The translations under genes and the position numbers were made by a program. Below, in pieces: positions 47,620 to 58,549 of a stretch of 64,000 nt of DNA; positions within the stretch are counted from its first letter, which is position 1; each line of letters opens with the position of its first letter. Under the pieces are notes generated by a model. It was given only the letters and a program-made list of their open reading frames with translations. It did no database searches and was not told where the DNA came from. This DNA comes from Orychophragmus violaceus. Taxonomy: Eukaryota > Streptophyta > Magnoliopsida > Brassicales > Brassicaceae. Location of the stretch: assembly GCA_030180135.1 (NCBI GenBank), contig CM058230.1:21164067-21228066 (forward strand), written 5' to 3'.

Positions 47620-50400
47620 GTGTCATATACACATCCTCTTCCAAAATACCATTCAGGAATGCGGTTTTGACATCCATCTGCCAAATCTCATAGTCATAAT
47701 GAGCGGCAGTTGCTAGAAGAATCCGAATGGATTTCAGCATAGCGACTGGGGAATAGGTTTCATCATTGTCAATACCATGAATTTGCTTGAAACCTTTGGC
47801 CACTAACCTCGCTTTGTAAATTTGCACATTGCCATCCACGTCAATCTTCTTTTTGAAGATCCATTTACACTCAATGGCCTTTGAACCATCAGGTAAATCG
47901 ACCAAGGTCCATACTTGGTTTTCTGACATGGATCCCATTTCGGATTTAGAGGCTCCAAGCCACTTTTCGGAGTCCGGGCCCATCATTGCTTCCGCGAAGT
48001 TTACAGGTTCGTCACTATCAATGATCATCAGATCATTGGAATTGGTCATGAGAAATCCATAGTATCTCTCGGGTTCGTGACGGATCCTTCCGGATCTGCG
48101 AACTTCAGGCTCCACAGGCGTGGGCTCCACAGAACTTTGTGGGTCCAACTGCAGCTCTTCCTCAGCAGGTTGAGCAGTCTCCTGTGCATCTCGAATTTCT
48201 TCAAGACGTACTTTACTCCCACTGTTTTTCTTAGAAAGAAACTCCCTCTCAAGAAAAGAACAGTCCCGAGCAACAAATACTTTGTTCTCAGATTGGTTGT
48301 AAAAGTAGTATGCCTTGGTTTCCCTAGGATAACCAACGAAGTAGCATTTATCTGATTTGGGTGCGAGCTTGTCAGAGATTAAACGTTTGATATAAGCCTC
48401 ACAACCCCAAATCTTCAGGAAAGACATACTAGGAATGTTCCCAGTCCACAATTCATGTGGTGTCTTTTCCACTGATTTAGATGGTAACCTATTTAGTGTA
48501 AACGCAGACGTTTCTAGAGCGTATCCCCAAAAGGATAATGGAAGATTTGAATGACTCATCATAGACCGAACCATATCCAATAAGGTTCGATTCCTCCTCT
48601 CTGACACTCCATTCCATTGGGGTGTTCCAGGAGGAGTGAGTTGTGAAACAATTCCACACTCGCTCAGATAGTCGTTGAACTCTTGACTCAAGTATTCTCC
48701 TCCGCGATCCGATCGCAGAACTTTGATACTTTTGCCAAGTTGGTTCTGTACTTCATTCTTGAATTCCTTGAATCTATCAAAGGATTCCGACTTGTGTCTC
48801 ATCAAGTAGACGTAGCCATACCTACTGAAGTCATCAGTAAAGGTGATGAAGTACTTGTAATTTCCTCTGGCAATAGTGCTCATCGGCCCACATACATCAG
48901 TATGAACAAGGCCCAATAAGTCACTGGCCCTTTCATTTGGTTTGTTGAAAGGGGCCCTAGCCATTTTGCCCATCAAGCAAGATTCGCATTTCTCACATGA
49001 TTCAAAATCAAATGAGCCCAAAAGCCCATTTCGATGGAGTCTCTGGATGCGTTGCTCATTGATATGACCCAAACGACAATGCCATAAGAAAGTCGGGTTT
49101 TCGTCATTTGACTTAAACCGCTTTGTATTTATGTTAAAGACAGGCATTCTTTGGTTTAAGACATATAACCCATTGTCTAATGGGGCGCTACCATAAAACG
49201 TACCATCACGATTAAAAGAACAAACTTTATTCTTAACAGCAAAATCAAAACCTTCCAAATCCAAACGGAAACTGAAATTATGTTTCTGCTAATCGCAGGT
49301 ACAAAGTAGCAATTATTCAAAGCTAAAACCATGCCCGAAGGTAAAGACAAATCGTAAGTGCCTACGGCCAGTGCAGCAACCTTAGCTCCATTCCCGACCC
49401 GTAGCTCCAGTTGTCCTTTCTTCAGCGTTCTACTGTTTCTTAGTGCCTGCACATCAGTACAAATATAAGCACCGCAGCCGGTATCCAATACCCACGAAGT
49501 AGAACTAGAAGACATAACATTAAGTTCGATAACATAAATACCTGAGTCAGACGCATCATACGTATTCTTCAGCTTCTTGTAATCTTCCATGAACTTCTTG
49601 CAGTCTCTCTTCCAATGCCCTAACTGCTTGCAGTAGTTGCATTTGTCCTCAGGAGAAGGCCCGGATTTGGGATTTGGCTTGGGCTTGTCCTGACTCTCAG
49701 TCTGGACAACTTGGGCCTTTCCCTTATCCTTCTTAGGTTTCTTAAACCTTTTACCCCCTTGTACCATCAGTACACTGGGAGTTTCCTTCTTGAGATTCGG
49801 CTCTGCTGTCTTCAGCATGTCGTGCAACTCACTCAATGTCTTAGTCATGTTTTGCATGTTGTAGTTCATGATGAACTGATCAAAACACGACGGCAAAGAC
49901 TGCAGAATCATGTCAGTGGCTAGCTCCTGGCTAATGGCACAGTCCAGTTTCCCCAGGTTATCAATGTAACCCATCATTTTAAGGACATGAGGACTCACTG
50001 GACTGTCCTTAACCAGCTTGCAATCCATGAGAGATTTAACCGTCTGGTATCTCTCTGTGCGAGCTTGCTCCTGAAACAAAGCTTTCAGGCTTTTAATGAT
50101 CTCAATGGGTGACATCACGTTCTCATATTGCTTCTGCAGCTCAGAGTTCATAGTCACCAGCATTAGACAATTAACGTCTTTGACATCTGCTGAATGCGTA
50201 TCATAAGCATTCTTTTCTGTCTGCGGGGCATTGGAACGTGGCCTCTCGGGGATAACTCTTTCAAGGACATATTCCTTGTTCTCCTGCCTGAGAACTATTC
50301 TCAGGTTCTGATACCATTCCAAGAAATTAGATCCATTTAACTTGTCCTTCTCAAGGACGGATCTCAGCGAGAAAGTGTTGATGTGAGTTGAGACAGACAT
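47620..50400 (-). pseudogene. Copia B gag-pol, minus strand, frameshifted and 3'-truncated
   Basis: Read right to left. The gag starts with Met at 50400 and has the same N-terminal layout as copia D (…RSVLEKDKLNGSNFL). It is followed by a CCHC knuckle (CNYCKQLGHWKRDC), protease (WVLDTGCGA), GAG-pre-integrase HHCC, integrase with DVCGPMS, RSDRGGEY and NGVSERRN (D, D and E all present), and the N-terminal part of RT (KWIFKKKIDVDGNVQIYKAR to MDVKTAFLNG). A 1-nt deletion near 49268 separates gag-protease from the rest. The sequence ends at 47620 just after EEDVYMT, where the copia C LTR begins; the YVDD motif, RNase H and 3' LTR are missing. Confidence 0.9.
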
Positions 50401-50789
50401 AGCTGTAATTAAGAGAGGTAGAGGTTTTTAGTTATGATGCTCAAGGAAATGAGTAATCTTATTTAATAAGAAAACTCGCATTGTATTCAAAAACTATGTT
50501 TCCTCAGATGAATACAATGAACCAAGATCCTTTGATCACCAAAATTTGAGTGGGCGACTCGCCATCATCCAAACTTTAGTTATCTAGGTAAGCAAATCAT
50601 TGCTAATTGTACCCAGTACAATTCTTGGTCGCAGATGAGACAATCCATGTCTAATCCACTCTGATGTCTCTGGGCCCAGAACTTCTGATAGCCCAGTCAA
50701 GTAAACCAATCTCTTTCTGTCTTGTGATCATTGACAGTCGCACTGCAAGTCTATCAATGATCACCTGCCTTACTCATGTTGCTGTGGAT
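50401..50789 (-). other. Copia B leader, part 1 (interrupted by copia D)
   Basis: Non-coding leader upstream of the gag of copia B. It ends at the left TGGAT target duplication of copia D (50785-50789) and continues at 58550. Confidence 0.75.
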
Positions 50790-51424
50790 TGTTGGAATTG
50801 TGTCCAGTAATCTCGGTACTGTCTCTAGAAAGTAAGAGTATGTCAAAGATCAGACATAAGTCATATAATACTGGGGGTCATGATGGCTTGCTAGAGTCCG
50901 CTCATGATCTATAAGTCTTGGACTTATTGCCTTTATTATATGATCCCATATGGGTCACACGCCTAAGCTAACAGGAAAATGTGTTGGAACGGCTTAGCAG
51001 AAGTACGGTAAAAGTGCCAGGCATTTGTCGTACTAAGAGAGAGATTAATGGGTCTGATTAAATCCATGGGATTTAATCAGATTGGTATTTTGGGCCAAAA
51101 AGCCCAAAAGGGAAAGAGAAGGCTTTTATAAACTAAAAGCCAAATCTCTTTCTCTCTAACCCTAGCCCCCTGCGCCGAAACCTCTCTCTCCCTGCGCCTC
51201 CCATCAGCTCGGTCTAGCAGCCGTTTTCTGTGATCGCGTGTGTGAGCCTTTGGAGGATTCATCTCTCGGTGTTTCTCTGATCTCTGACCTGTTCTCTCCT
51301 TCCGCTGCAATTAACAGGTAAAAGGTGAGATCTGATATGTTTCTATTCAAGAGAACCTAGATCCGCATGTTTAGGTTGATATGAATCTAAGAATTGAATC
51401 AGGATCAACTAAACAATCCTTTCA
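50790..51424 (+). repeat. Copia D 5' LTR (635 bp)
   Basis: Starts TGTTGGAATTGTGTCC and ends CCTTTCA. It has the structured module at 50876-50954, three consecutive perfect inverted repeats at 51053-51081, 51088-51109 and 51121-51141, and a TATAAA at 51127-51132 lying largely within the loop of the third. A CT-rich stretch and TAACCCTAG follow downstream of the TATA box. Confidence 0.93.
50876..50954 (+). other. Structured LTR module (stem 1, stem 2, palindrome), copia D 5' LTR
   Basis: Stem 1: GGTCATGA (50876-50883) pairs with TCATGATC (50902-50909), closing an 18-nt loop. Stem 2: ATAAGTC/GACTTAT (50911-50927) with loop TTG. Then the palindrome CCCATATGGG (50945-50954). The same module occurs in the copia C LTR (47028-47105), in the copia D 3' LTR (58002-58080) and, on the minus strand, in the copia B LTR, with compensated base changes. 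Confidence 0.7.
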
Positions 51425-51425
51425 G

Positions 51426-51438
51426 TGGTATCAGAGCC
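51426..51438 (+). other. Primer-binding site, initiator tRNA-Met type
   Basis: TGGTATCAGAGCC, one base after the LTR end, matches the complement of the initiator tRNA-Met 3' end, the standard primer of plant copia elements. Confidence 0.92.
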
Positions 51439-53087
51439 AGGTTCTGTGTTTTTCTTGTTTAGATTCATGTTTAGGACTGTTTTTCTTGTTTAAAAGTGTT
51501 TTTGAATCAATCTACTGATAAGAGAAATCACTTAAGTAACAAGAATTGAAAACCTAAACTAATGAAATCGCAAAACCCAAACTATATGATTTGGATTGCG
51601 TTGGCAAGTTGGAACGGTTGGCGATCGCATGGATCGGCCGAGATCGATCGCAAGGATCCGATCGGTACGATCGCATGGATCGAATCCGTTCACGTCCCGA
51701 CCGACCGCGAGAGTTGAGTCGACCGATCGACAGCGATCGCGTCATGATCGCACGGCTCGTCGATCGTCCCGTCTCTCTCGCTCTCGACCCGGCATGCCGT
51801 CCCGTCCCGTCCAGCTCGCGTGACGATCGCGTGATGATCGGCCATCCCGATCGTGGATCTTGGATCGCACGTTTTGCGGCTGGTCGATCATGATCGAGGA
51901 GCTAGGTCACGGCCGTGACCAATTCGGTTCGGTTCGTGACCAATTCGGTTCGTTTCGGTTCAAAAACTTAATTAAAATTAATTCGTCCTGGTTTAATAAA
52001 CAGATTTAATAAATTTAATAAGTCTGGTTAAACCGGGATAAGAAATCCAATGCCGAAAGAATTATTGGATTTTGAGCCTAAACCAGGATTTTCTAATTTG
52101 ATTTGGTTGGACCAAATAAATTGAGAAAATCCGGTTTAGTAAATGACCGGTTGACAATTGTGGTCATCGTAGTAATTAATTTTGGTTAAGACCAATTTTA
52201 ATGAACCAGACCGGTTATGTCATTTAATTGGACAATTGGGTCATGTCTTGGACATGGACCAATTCTTGGGCCTCGGGCCAAGAAGTTAAAACAATTGGGC
52301 CAATTATTTGAGTCTTTCTTCAGATTAATTTAAAATTTATTTTATAAAATTATAAAGTCGATTTTAAATTAAAGTTTCCGAAATTTTGAAATTAGAAAGT
52401 TTCTTAAAATAGAAGTTTCTAGATTTGCGGGTTTTGGATTTTAAAGAAATTTCTAAAGTTAGAAAGTTTCCGGTTTTAGAAAGTTTCCAATTTTAGAAAT
52501 TTTCCAAAAATAGTAGGTTTCCAAAAATAGAAAGTTTCCCGAAATAGTAATCTTCTATTTTGGGAATGAAATTTTAATAAACCTACGAACCTCAAATAAT
52601 ATCAAGCGTTGGATGTCTTGTCCATTCTATGTCAGCTGTCGAAGCCCATTCAATTGTATTCATGGCCTTACAGTGTGAGGGTGTCTACTTTTGCGTGGAT
52701 AAGACGGTTTGTGATTCATAAATGTCATTGGGAGTCCCAGACATTAATGATTACATGACTGTATAGTCTGGTTTTCTTGACTGGGCCATCGGGAGTCCCG
52801 GGCCTTGAGACATCATAGTGGATTGGGCCTCGGGCCCAGATTCACAACCAAGAGTTATATCACGGATATAATTAGCCGACAAAGGGCTTACCGATATAAG
52901 CTAAGGTTGGGTGACGGCCAGTGGCCCATTTTGATCTTAGTTATATGTGGATCTTGGAATCATTATATTCTATTGAGGGTAACTTAGGTTATTGAATATA
53001 ATGCATGATTGATCATATTAAGTATAATATAAGATTAATCACATTGAACATATTAACTAATAACCTTTTATCTTATATATTTCAGCT
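51439..53087 (+). other. Copia D leader (1.65 kb) with a CGATCG-rich segment and short tandem repeats
   Basis: The segment 51622-51853 holds eight exact CGATCG sites (51622, 51645, 51668, 51724, 51734, 51761, 51824, 51848) in an otherwise AT-rich leader. About 52370-52560 is a string of degenerate AGAAAGTTTCC-containing units of about 16-20 bp. The open frames here (up to 100 codons) are rich in Arg, Asp and Ser and lack domain signals; I take them as by-products of the GATC repeats. Confidence 0.65.
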
Positions 53088-56000
53088 ATGACTACTACAA
53101 GCACACACAACACATTCCCGATCCGGTCTGTTCTCGAGAAGGAGAAGCTGACTGGAACGAACTTCCTGACGTGGTCAAGGAACTTGAGGCTGGTCCTCAA
53201 GCAGGAGAAGAAGGATTATGTCCTTCGTGATCCTCTCCCCGAGAGGCCTGCTAACAATGCCGCCAGGACTCTGCATAATGCTTGGGAAAAGCATTCGTCA
53301 GATGAAAATGATGTATATTGCCTTATGTTGGCGACAATGACTGGTGAGCTGCAAATGCAGTTCGAGAGTGTATTGTCACCAATTGAGATAATGGCAAGCC
53401 TGAAATCGCTTTTTCAGGAGCAGGCTAGGACTGAGAGGTTCCAGACAGTTAAGAACCTCTTGGACTGCAAGTTGGCTGCGAATGCGGCAGTGAGTCCTCA
53501 TGTCTTGAAGATGATGGGTTATCTCGATCATCTTCAGAAACTCGACTGCCCAATCAGCCAGGAACTTGCCTGCGACATCATTCTGCAGTCATTACCTGCA
53601 AGCTATGATCAGTTCATTCTGAACTTTAACATGCATGGCTTGAGTAAGACATTGCCTGAGCTTCACGGAATGCTCAAGACTGCAGAGCCCAACTTGAGGA
53701 AAACCGCCAAGGACCCCAATGTGCTAATGGTGCAAAAGGGCAAGGGGTTTAAGAAATCCTCTGCTAAGGATAAGGGAAAGGCCAAGGCTGTCCAAGTCGC
53801 GGACAAGGACACGCCAAAGCCCAAGCCCAAGTCCAAGGCTGGGCCAACTGACATATGCAGGTTCTGTAAAGAACCAGGGCATTGGAGGAGAGAATGTAAG
53901 AAATTCCAAGAAGGTCTAAAGGAATTAAAGAAGAAGACTCTCGAGACTTCTTCGACAGGTATTTTTGTTATAGAAGTTAACACAACTACTTCTGATAATA
54001 CCTCATGGGTTATGGATACTGGTTGTGGGGCTCATATTTGTACTAATATGCAGGCACTCAGCAACAGTAGAAGGCTGAAGCAAGGACAAGTGGAGCTACG
54101 AGTTGGGAATGGAGCGAAAGTTCCAGCACTAGCTGTAGGCACATACTTGTTGTCTTTACCTTCGGGATTGATTTTAGAACTCAATAATTGTTATTTTGTA
54201 CCTGCTATAAGCAGAAATATTATTTCAATTTCTTTGTTGGATTTGGAAGGTTATGATTTTTCAGTTAAGAATAAATTATGTTCCTTCAATCGCAACAATT
54301 TGTTCTATGGTTCTGCCCCTCTTACGAATGGGCTTTACATACTCGATCAATCCGCGCCAATATATAACATTAATACAAAACGGTTCAAACCTAATGAGGA
54401 GAACCGAACGTTTCTATGGCATTGTCGTTTAGGGCACATCAGCGAGAAACGCATCAAGAGGCTCCATTCGAATGGACTTCTTGGCTCATTTGACTTTGAG
54501 TCATGTGAGAAATGCGAATCCTGCATGATGGGCAAAATGACACGGGCCCCCTTTAATAAACCTAACGAGAGGGCCAGTGACTTATTGGGCCTGATACACA
54601 CTGATGTGTGTGGCCCAATGTCCACAAATGCAAGAGGAAACTATCAGTACTTCATTACCTTCACTGATGATTTCAGTAGGTATGGATATGTTTATTTAAT
54701 GAAACATAAGTCTGAATCTTTTGAGAAGTTCAGAGAATTCCAAAATGAAGTACAGAACCAACTTGGCAAAAGAATTAAGGCTCTTCGGTCCGACCGAGGA
54801 GGAGAATACTTAAGCCAAGAATTCAGTGATCATCTAAGAGAGTGTGGGATCGTATCCCAACTCACTCCTCCCGGAACACCTCAATGGAATGGTGTGTCTG
54901 AGAGGAGAAATCGGACCTTATTGGATATGGTTCGATCTATGATGAGTCACACAGACCTTCCAATATCCCTTTGGGGATATGCTCTGCTAACAGCAGTGTT
55001 CACTCTAAATAGAGCGCCATCGAAAGCAGTAGCAAAGACACCATATGAATTATGGACTGGATTGGCTCCAGTGTTGTCTTATCTTAGAATTTGGGGTTGT
55101 GAAGCCTATGTCAAGAGATTAATCTCAGATAAGCTTACACCAAAGTCTGATAAATGCTACTTCATTGGTTATCCGAAGGAAACCAAGGCTTATTACTTCT
55201 ATCTACGTTCCGAGAACAAGATCTTTGTTGCCCGGGATTGTAACTTTCTTGAGAGGGAGTTTCTCTCTAAGAAAGACAGTGGGAGTAAGGTACTGCTTGA
55301 AGAAATTCAAGATGAACAGGATACTGCTCAACCTAATGAGGAAGAGCAGCAGGAGGACCTACAAGAAATTGTAGAGCCTGAACCTGTAGTACCTGAAGTT
55401 CGAAGATCCGGGAGGATCCGTCACGAACCCGAGAGATATCAAGGATTCCTCGTGACTGACTGTCATGATCTTCTGATCATTGATGGTGATGAACCATCGA
55501 ACTTCAATCAAGCCATGATGGGCCCAGATTCCTCGAAGTGGCGCAAGGCCACTGATTCCGAAATGGACTCCATGTCGGTCAACCAAGTGTTTTCGTTGGT
55601 TGACTTACCCGCTGGTGTAAAAGCCATCGAGTGCAAATGGATCTTCAAGAAGAAGATTGACGTGGATGGAAATGTCCAGATTTATAAAGCCAGGTTGGTG
55701 GCAAAAGGTTTCAGACAAGTTCACGGTGTGGATTACGATGAAACCTATTCACCAGTGGCTATGATGAAATCTATTCGGATTCTACTAGCTACTGCAGCTT
55801 TTCATGATTATGAAATTTGGCAGATGGACGTGAAAACCGCCTTCCTGAATGGTATTCTGGAAGAGGATGTGTATATGACGCAACCTGACGGTTACATAGA
55901 TCCAAAGAATGCTGGGAAAGTATGCAAGCTTCATAAATCCATTTATGGATTGAAGCAAGCATCGAGGAGCTGGAATCTTCGTTTTGATGAAGCGATCAAA

Positions 56001-57065
56001 CAATTTGACTTCATCAGAAACGAAGAAGAACAATGCGTGTATAAGAAAACTAGTGGGAGCAAGATAGTATTTCTTATTCTGTATGTCGATGACATACTGC
56101 TTCTCGGAAATGACGTTCCAATGCTAAAGTCGGTAAAGGACTGGCTTGGAAGTTGTTTTTCCATGAAAGACATGGGTGAAGCCGCATACGTTCTTGGAAT
56201 CAGGATCTACCGGGATAGATCTAGAAGGCTGATAGGCTTGTGTCAAGATTCATACATTGACAAAGTCCTACAAAGATTCAGCATGAAGGATTCCAAGAAG
56301 GGCTTCACGCCAATGGTACATGGCACAACGCTAAGCAAGAAGCAGAGCCCTACGACGGCTGCTGAGCTTGAGTGCATGAAGAATATTCCTTATGCATCTG
56401 CAATAGGATCTGTCATGTATGCCATGATCTGTACTCGTCCTGATGTTGCTTATGCATTGAGCATGACGAGTAGATACCAGTCAAATCCAGGTGAAAACCA
56501 TTGGATTGCTGTAAAGAATATCTTGAAGTATCTAAGACATACTAAGGATAAGTTCTTGGTGTACGGTGGAAGTGATGTGCTTAAAGTCAGTGGATTCACG
56601 GACGCAAGTTTCCAGACAGACCAAGATGATTTCCGGTCACAGTCCGGTTATATCTTTTGTCTGAATGGCGGTGCAATCAGTTGGAGAAGCTCCAAGCAAG
56701 ACACCGTTGCTGATTCCACTATAGAAGCTGAATATATCGCCGCCTCAGAAGCTGCGAAGGAAGCTGTTTGGATACGAAAGTTCATTATTGAACTAGGTGT
56801 GATACCAGATGCGGCTGAGCCTCTGGCACTATTTTGTGATAACAATGGTGCTATTGCTCAGGCAAAGGAACCAAGATCACACCAGAAATCCAAGCATGTT
56901 CTAAGAAGATTTCACTTGATACGTGACATCATTAATAGAAAGGAAGTCAAGATCAGCCGAGTTCCGACAGATGATAATGTCGCTGATCCGTTGACAAAGC
57001 CACTCCCAAGGCCTAAGCTCGAGTTTCTGACTGAAGCTGTAGGCATTAGAGACATTGAAATGTAA
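53088..57065 (+). CDS. Copia D gag-pol polyprotein (1325 aa), intact
   Basis: Domain order is that of Ty1/copia. Gag (residues 1 to about 250; a homologous N-terminus in copia B supports this start); CCHC knuckle C257-x2-C260-x4-H265-x4-C270; aspartic protease with D310 in MDTGCGA; GAG-pre-integrase/zinc domain H445, H450, C476, C479; integrase triad D506, D569, E605 (35 residues between the last two, DD35E); RT with D914 in MDVKTAF and YVDD at 999-1002; RNase H with D1172, E1213 and D1251. It ends VADPLTKPLPRPK...IEM. No stop, frameshift or missing catalytic residue was found. It should produce the capsid protein and all enzymes for retrotransposition in cytoplasmic particles and nuclear integration. 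Expression is unknown; in plants such copies are normally silenced. Confidence 0.96.
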   Translation: MTTTSTHNTFPIRSVLEKEKLTGTNFLTWSRNLRLVLKQEKKDYVLRDPLPERPANNAARTLHNAWEKHSSDENDVYCLMLATMTGELQMQFESVLSPIEIMASLKSLFQEQARTERFQTVKNLLDCKLAANAAVSPHVLKMMGYLDHLQKLDCPISQELACDIILQSLPASYDQFILNFNMHGLSKTLPELHGMLKTAEPNLRKTAKDPNVLMVQKGKGFKKSSAKDKGKAKAVQVADKDTPKPKPKSKAGPTDICRFCKEPGHWRRECKKFQEGLKELKKKTLETSSTGIFVIEVNTTTSDNTSWVMDTGCGAHICTNMQALSNSRRLKQGQVELRVGNGAKVPALAVGTYLLSLPSGLILELNNCYFVPAISRNIISISLLDLEGYDFSVKNKLCSFNRNNLFYGSAPLTNGLYILDQSAPIYNINTKRFKPNEENRTFLWHCRLGHISEKRIKRLHSNGLLGSFDFESCEKCESCMMGKMTRAPFNKPNERASDLLGLIHTDVCGPMSTNARGNYQYFITFTDDFSRYGYVYLMKHKSESFEKFREFQNEVQNQLGKRIKALRSDRGGEYLSQEFSDHLRECGIVSQLTPPGTPQWNGVSERRNRTLLDMVRSMMSHTDLPISLWGYALLTAVFTLNRAPSKAVAKTPYELWTGLAPVLSYLRIWGCEAYVKRLISDKLTPKSDKCYFIGYPKETKAYYFYLRSENKIFVARDCNFLEREFLSKKDSGSKVLLEEIQDEQDTAQPNEEEQQEDLQEIVEPEPVVPEVRRSGRIRHEPERYQGFLVTDCHDLLIIDGDEPSNFNQAMMGPDSSKWRKATDSEMDSMSVNQVFSLVDLPAGVKAIECKWIFKKKIDVDGNVQIYKARLVAKGFRQVHGVDYDETYSPVAMMKSIRILLATAAFHDYEIWQMDVKTAFLNGILEEDVYMTQPDGYIDPKNAGKVCKLHKSIYGLKQASRSWNLRFDEAIKQFDFIRNEEEQCVYKKTSGSKIVFLILYVDDILLLGNDVPMLKSVKDWLGSCFSMKDMGEAAYVLGIRIYRDRSRRLIGLCQDSYIDKVLQRFSMKDSKKGFTPMVHGTTLSKKQSPTTAAELECMKNIPYASAIGSVMYAMICTRPDVAYALSMTSRYQSNPGENHWIAVKNILKYLRHTKDKFLVYGGSDVLKVSGFTDASFQTDQDDFRSQSGYIFCLNGGAISWRSSKQDTVADSTIEAEYIAASEAAKEAVWIRKFIIELGVIPDAAEPLALFCDNNGAIAQAKEPRSHQKSKHVLRRFHLIRDIINRKEVKISRVPTDDNVADPLTKPLPRPKLEFLTEAVGIRDIEM

Positions 57066-57915
57066 TCTAAATTTGAGTGGGAGTTTGAGGGCTTTTATGT
57101 AGTTATTTGATATGTTCTTGTAAAACATTCTTATGTTTAATGAAATTATTATTTCAAGATTATTTTAACTGTGATGAAATAATCGTTCCAAAGTGATATA
57201 AACCATTTTATAGGTCATCGAAGTAAGTGACTTGATCTTGAGTCATCAAAGTCATTTAGCTTGATCATGAGACCCTATATTTGATAGATGGATTATATCA
57301 TCCTGTCCCTAATCGAAGGTTGTTGAAATTGGAACACCAACAACCGTGAGAGACTGGATTGGTATGTGACTTATGACAAAGTCTCAGTGTGTCATAGATG
57401 CGCGGCATCAAAGTCAATACATAGGTGTATGTTGGGAACATACGACCGGACAAGACCCGATTATGAGAACTCTTCAGGATATTTATATCTGTGTCATAAG
57501 AGATTCTCACTACGACTATAGAGTATAGTCCTCAGACCTGAGTTCGCATGCATGTGACTGCACATGGACTAATGCACTTTGATCATTGTCTAACGCTATC
57601 GTTCTGCGATAGTTATAAGGACCTTGTTTGGGTACATTATGAAATGAGTAGTTTACAGTGATGGAACAAGACGGAATTTGTCCCTCCAATATAAATGGAG
57701 TGAATATCTCTAGGCCAATCGGAGATTTGAATACTGGAAAACGCATGGCCATGCTCAAACGGACTGTCCCGAGTCGTTTGGATTGTCAGTATCGAATCAG
57801 AGTCCGATGAACAAGATTAGGCTTTATAAGGATGACACTAATCTTGCCTTATGACTAATCGAGATATTGAGACAAAAGGATTATGAATACAGAGATTCCA
57901 GTACAAGTGGGAGAT
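57066..57915 (+). other. Copia D 3' UTR and polypurine tract
   Basis: An 850-bp untranslated region homologous to that of copia C. Two small hairpins are visible: GACTATA-GAG-TATAGTC (57514-57530) and CATGTG-ACTG-CACATG (57551-57566); both are kept in copia C. The PPT AAGTGGGAGAT (57905-57915) directly precedes the LTR. Confidence 0.8.
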
Positions 57916-58549
57916 TGTTGGAATTGTGTCCAGTAATCTCGGTACTGTCTCTAGAAAGTAAGAGTATGTCAAAGATCAGACATAAGTCATATAATACTGG
58001 GGGTCATGATGGCTTGCTAGAGTCCGCTCATGATCTATAAGTCTTGGACTTATTGCCTTTATTATATGATCCCATATGGGTCACACGCCTAAGCTAACAG
58101 GAAAATGTGTTGGAACGGCTTAGCAGAAGTACGGTAAAAGTGCCAGGCATTTGTCGTACTAAGAGAGAGATTAATGGGTCTGATTAAATCCATGGGATTT
58201 AATCAGATTGGTATTTTGGGCCAAAAAGCCCAAAAGGGAAAGAGAAGGCTTTTATAAACTAAAAGCCAAATCTCTTTCTCTCTAACCCTAGCCCCCTGCG
58301 CCGAAACCTCTCTCTCCCTGCGCCTCCCATCAGCTCGGTCTAGCAGCCGTTTTCTGTGATCGCGTGTGTGAGCCTTTGGAGGATTCATCTCTCGGTGTTT
58401 CTCTGATCTCTGACCTGTTCTCTCCTTCCGCTGCAATTAACAGGTAAAAGGTGAGATCTGATATGTTTCTATTCAAGAGAACCTAGATCCGCATGTTTAG
58501 GTTGATATGAATCTAAGAATTGAATCAGGATCAACTAAACAATCCTTCA
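57916..58549 (+). repeat. Copia D 3' LTR (634 bp)
   Basis: Identical to the 5' LTR as far as I could compare, except for one missing T near the end (CCTTCA). The TATAAA is at 58253-58258, and all the inverted repeats of the 5' copy recur at an offset of 7126 bp. Confidence 0.93.

Larger units (their letters stand above)
50790..58549 (+). mobile_element. Copia D: full-length, apparently intact Ty1/copia element (7.76 kb)
   Basis: LTRs lie at 50790-51424 and 57916-58549. The perfect 5-bp target duplication TGGAT is at 50785-50789 and 58550-58554. PBS, one uninterrupted 1325-codon gag-pol frame and a PPT are all present. Between the LTRs I found only one difference, a T indel at the 3' end (CCTTTCA against CCTTCA), so insertion is recent. 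It sits inside the leader of copia B, in the opposite orientation. Confidence 0.95.

Noticed and set aside
51077..51310. 77-codon minus-strand frame (MQRKERTG...) found identically in both LTRs of copia D (also 58203-58436)
   Set aside because: It is identical because the LTRs are nearly identical; it lies antisense over the TATA/TSS region and has no recognisable domain.
51591..51893. 100-codon plus-strand frame in the copia D leader
   Set aside because: Arg/Asp/Ser-rich product of the GATCG-rich repeats; no homology recognised and the gag start lies 1.2 kb downstream.
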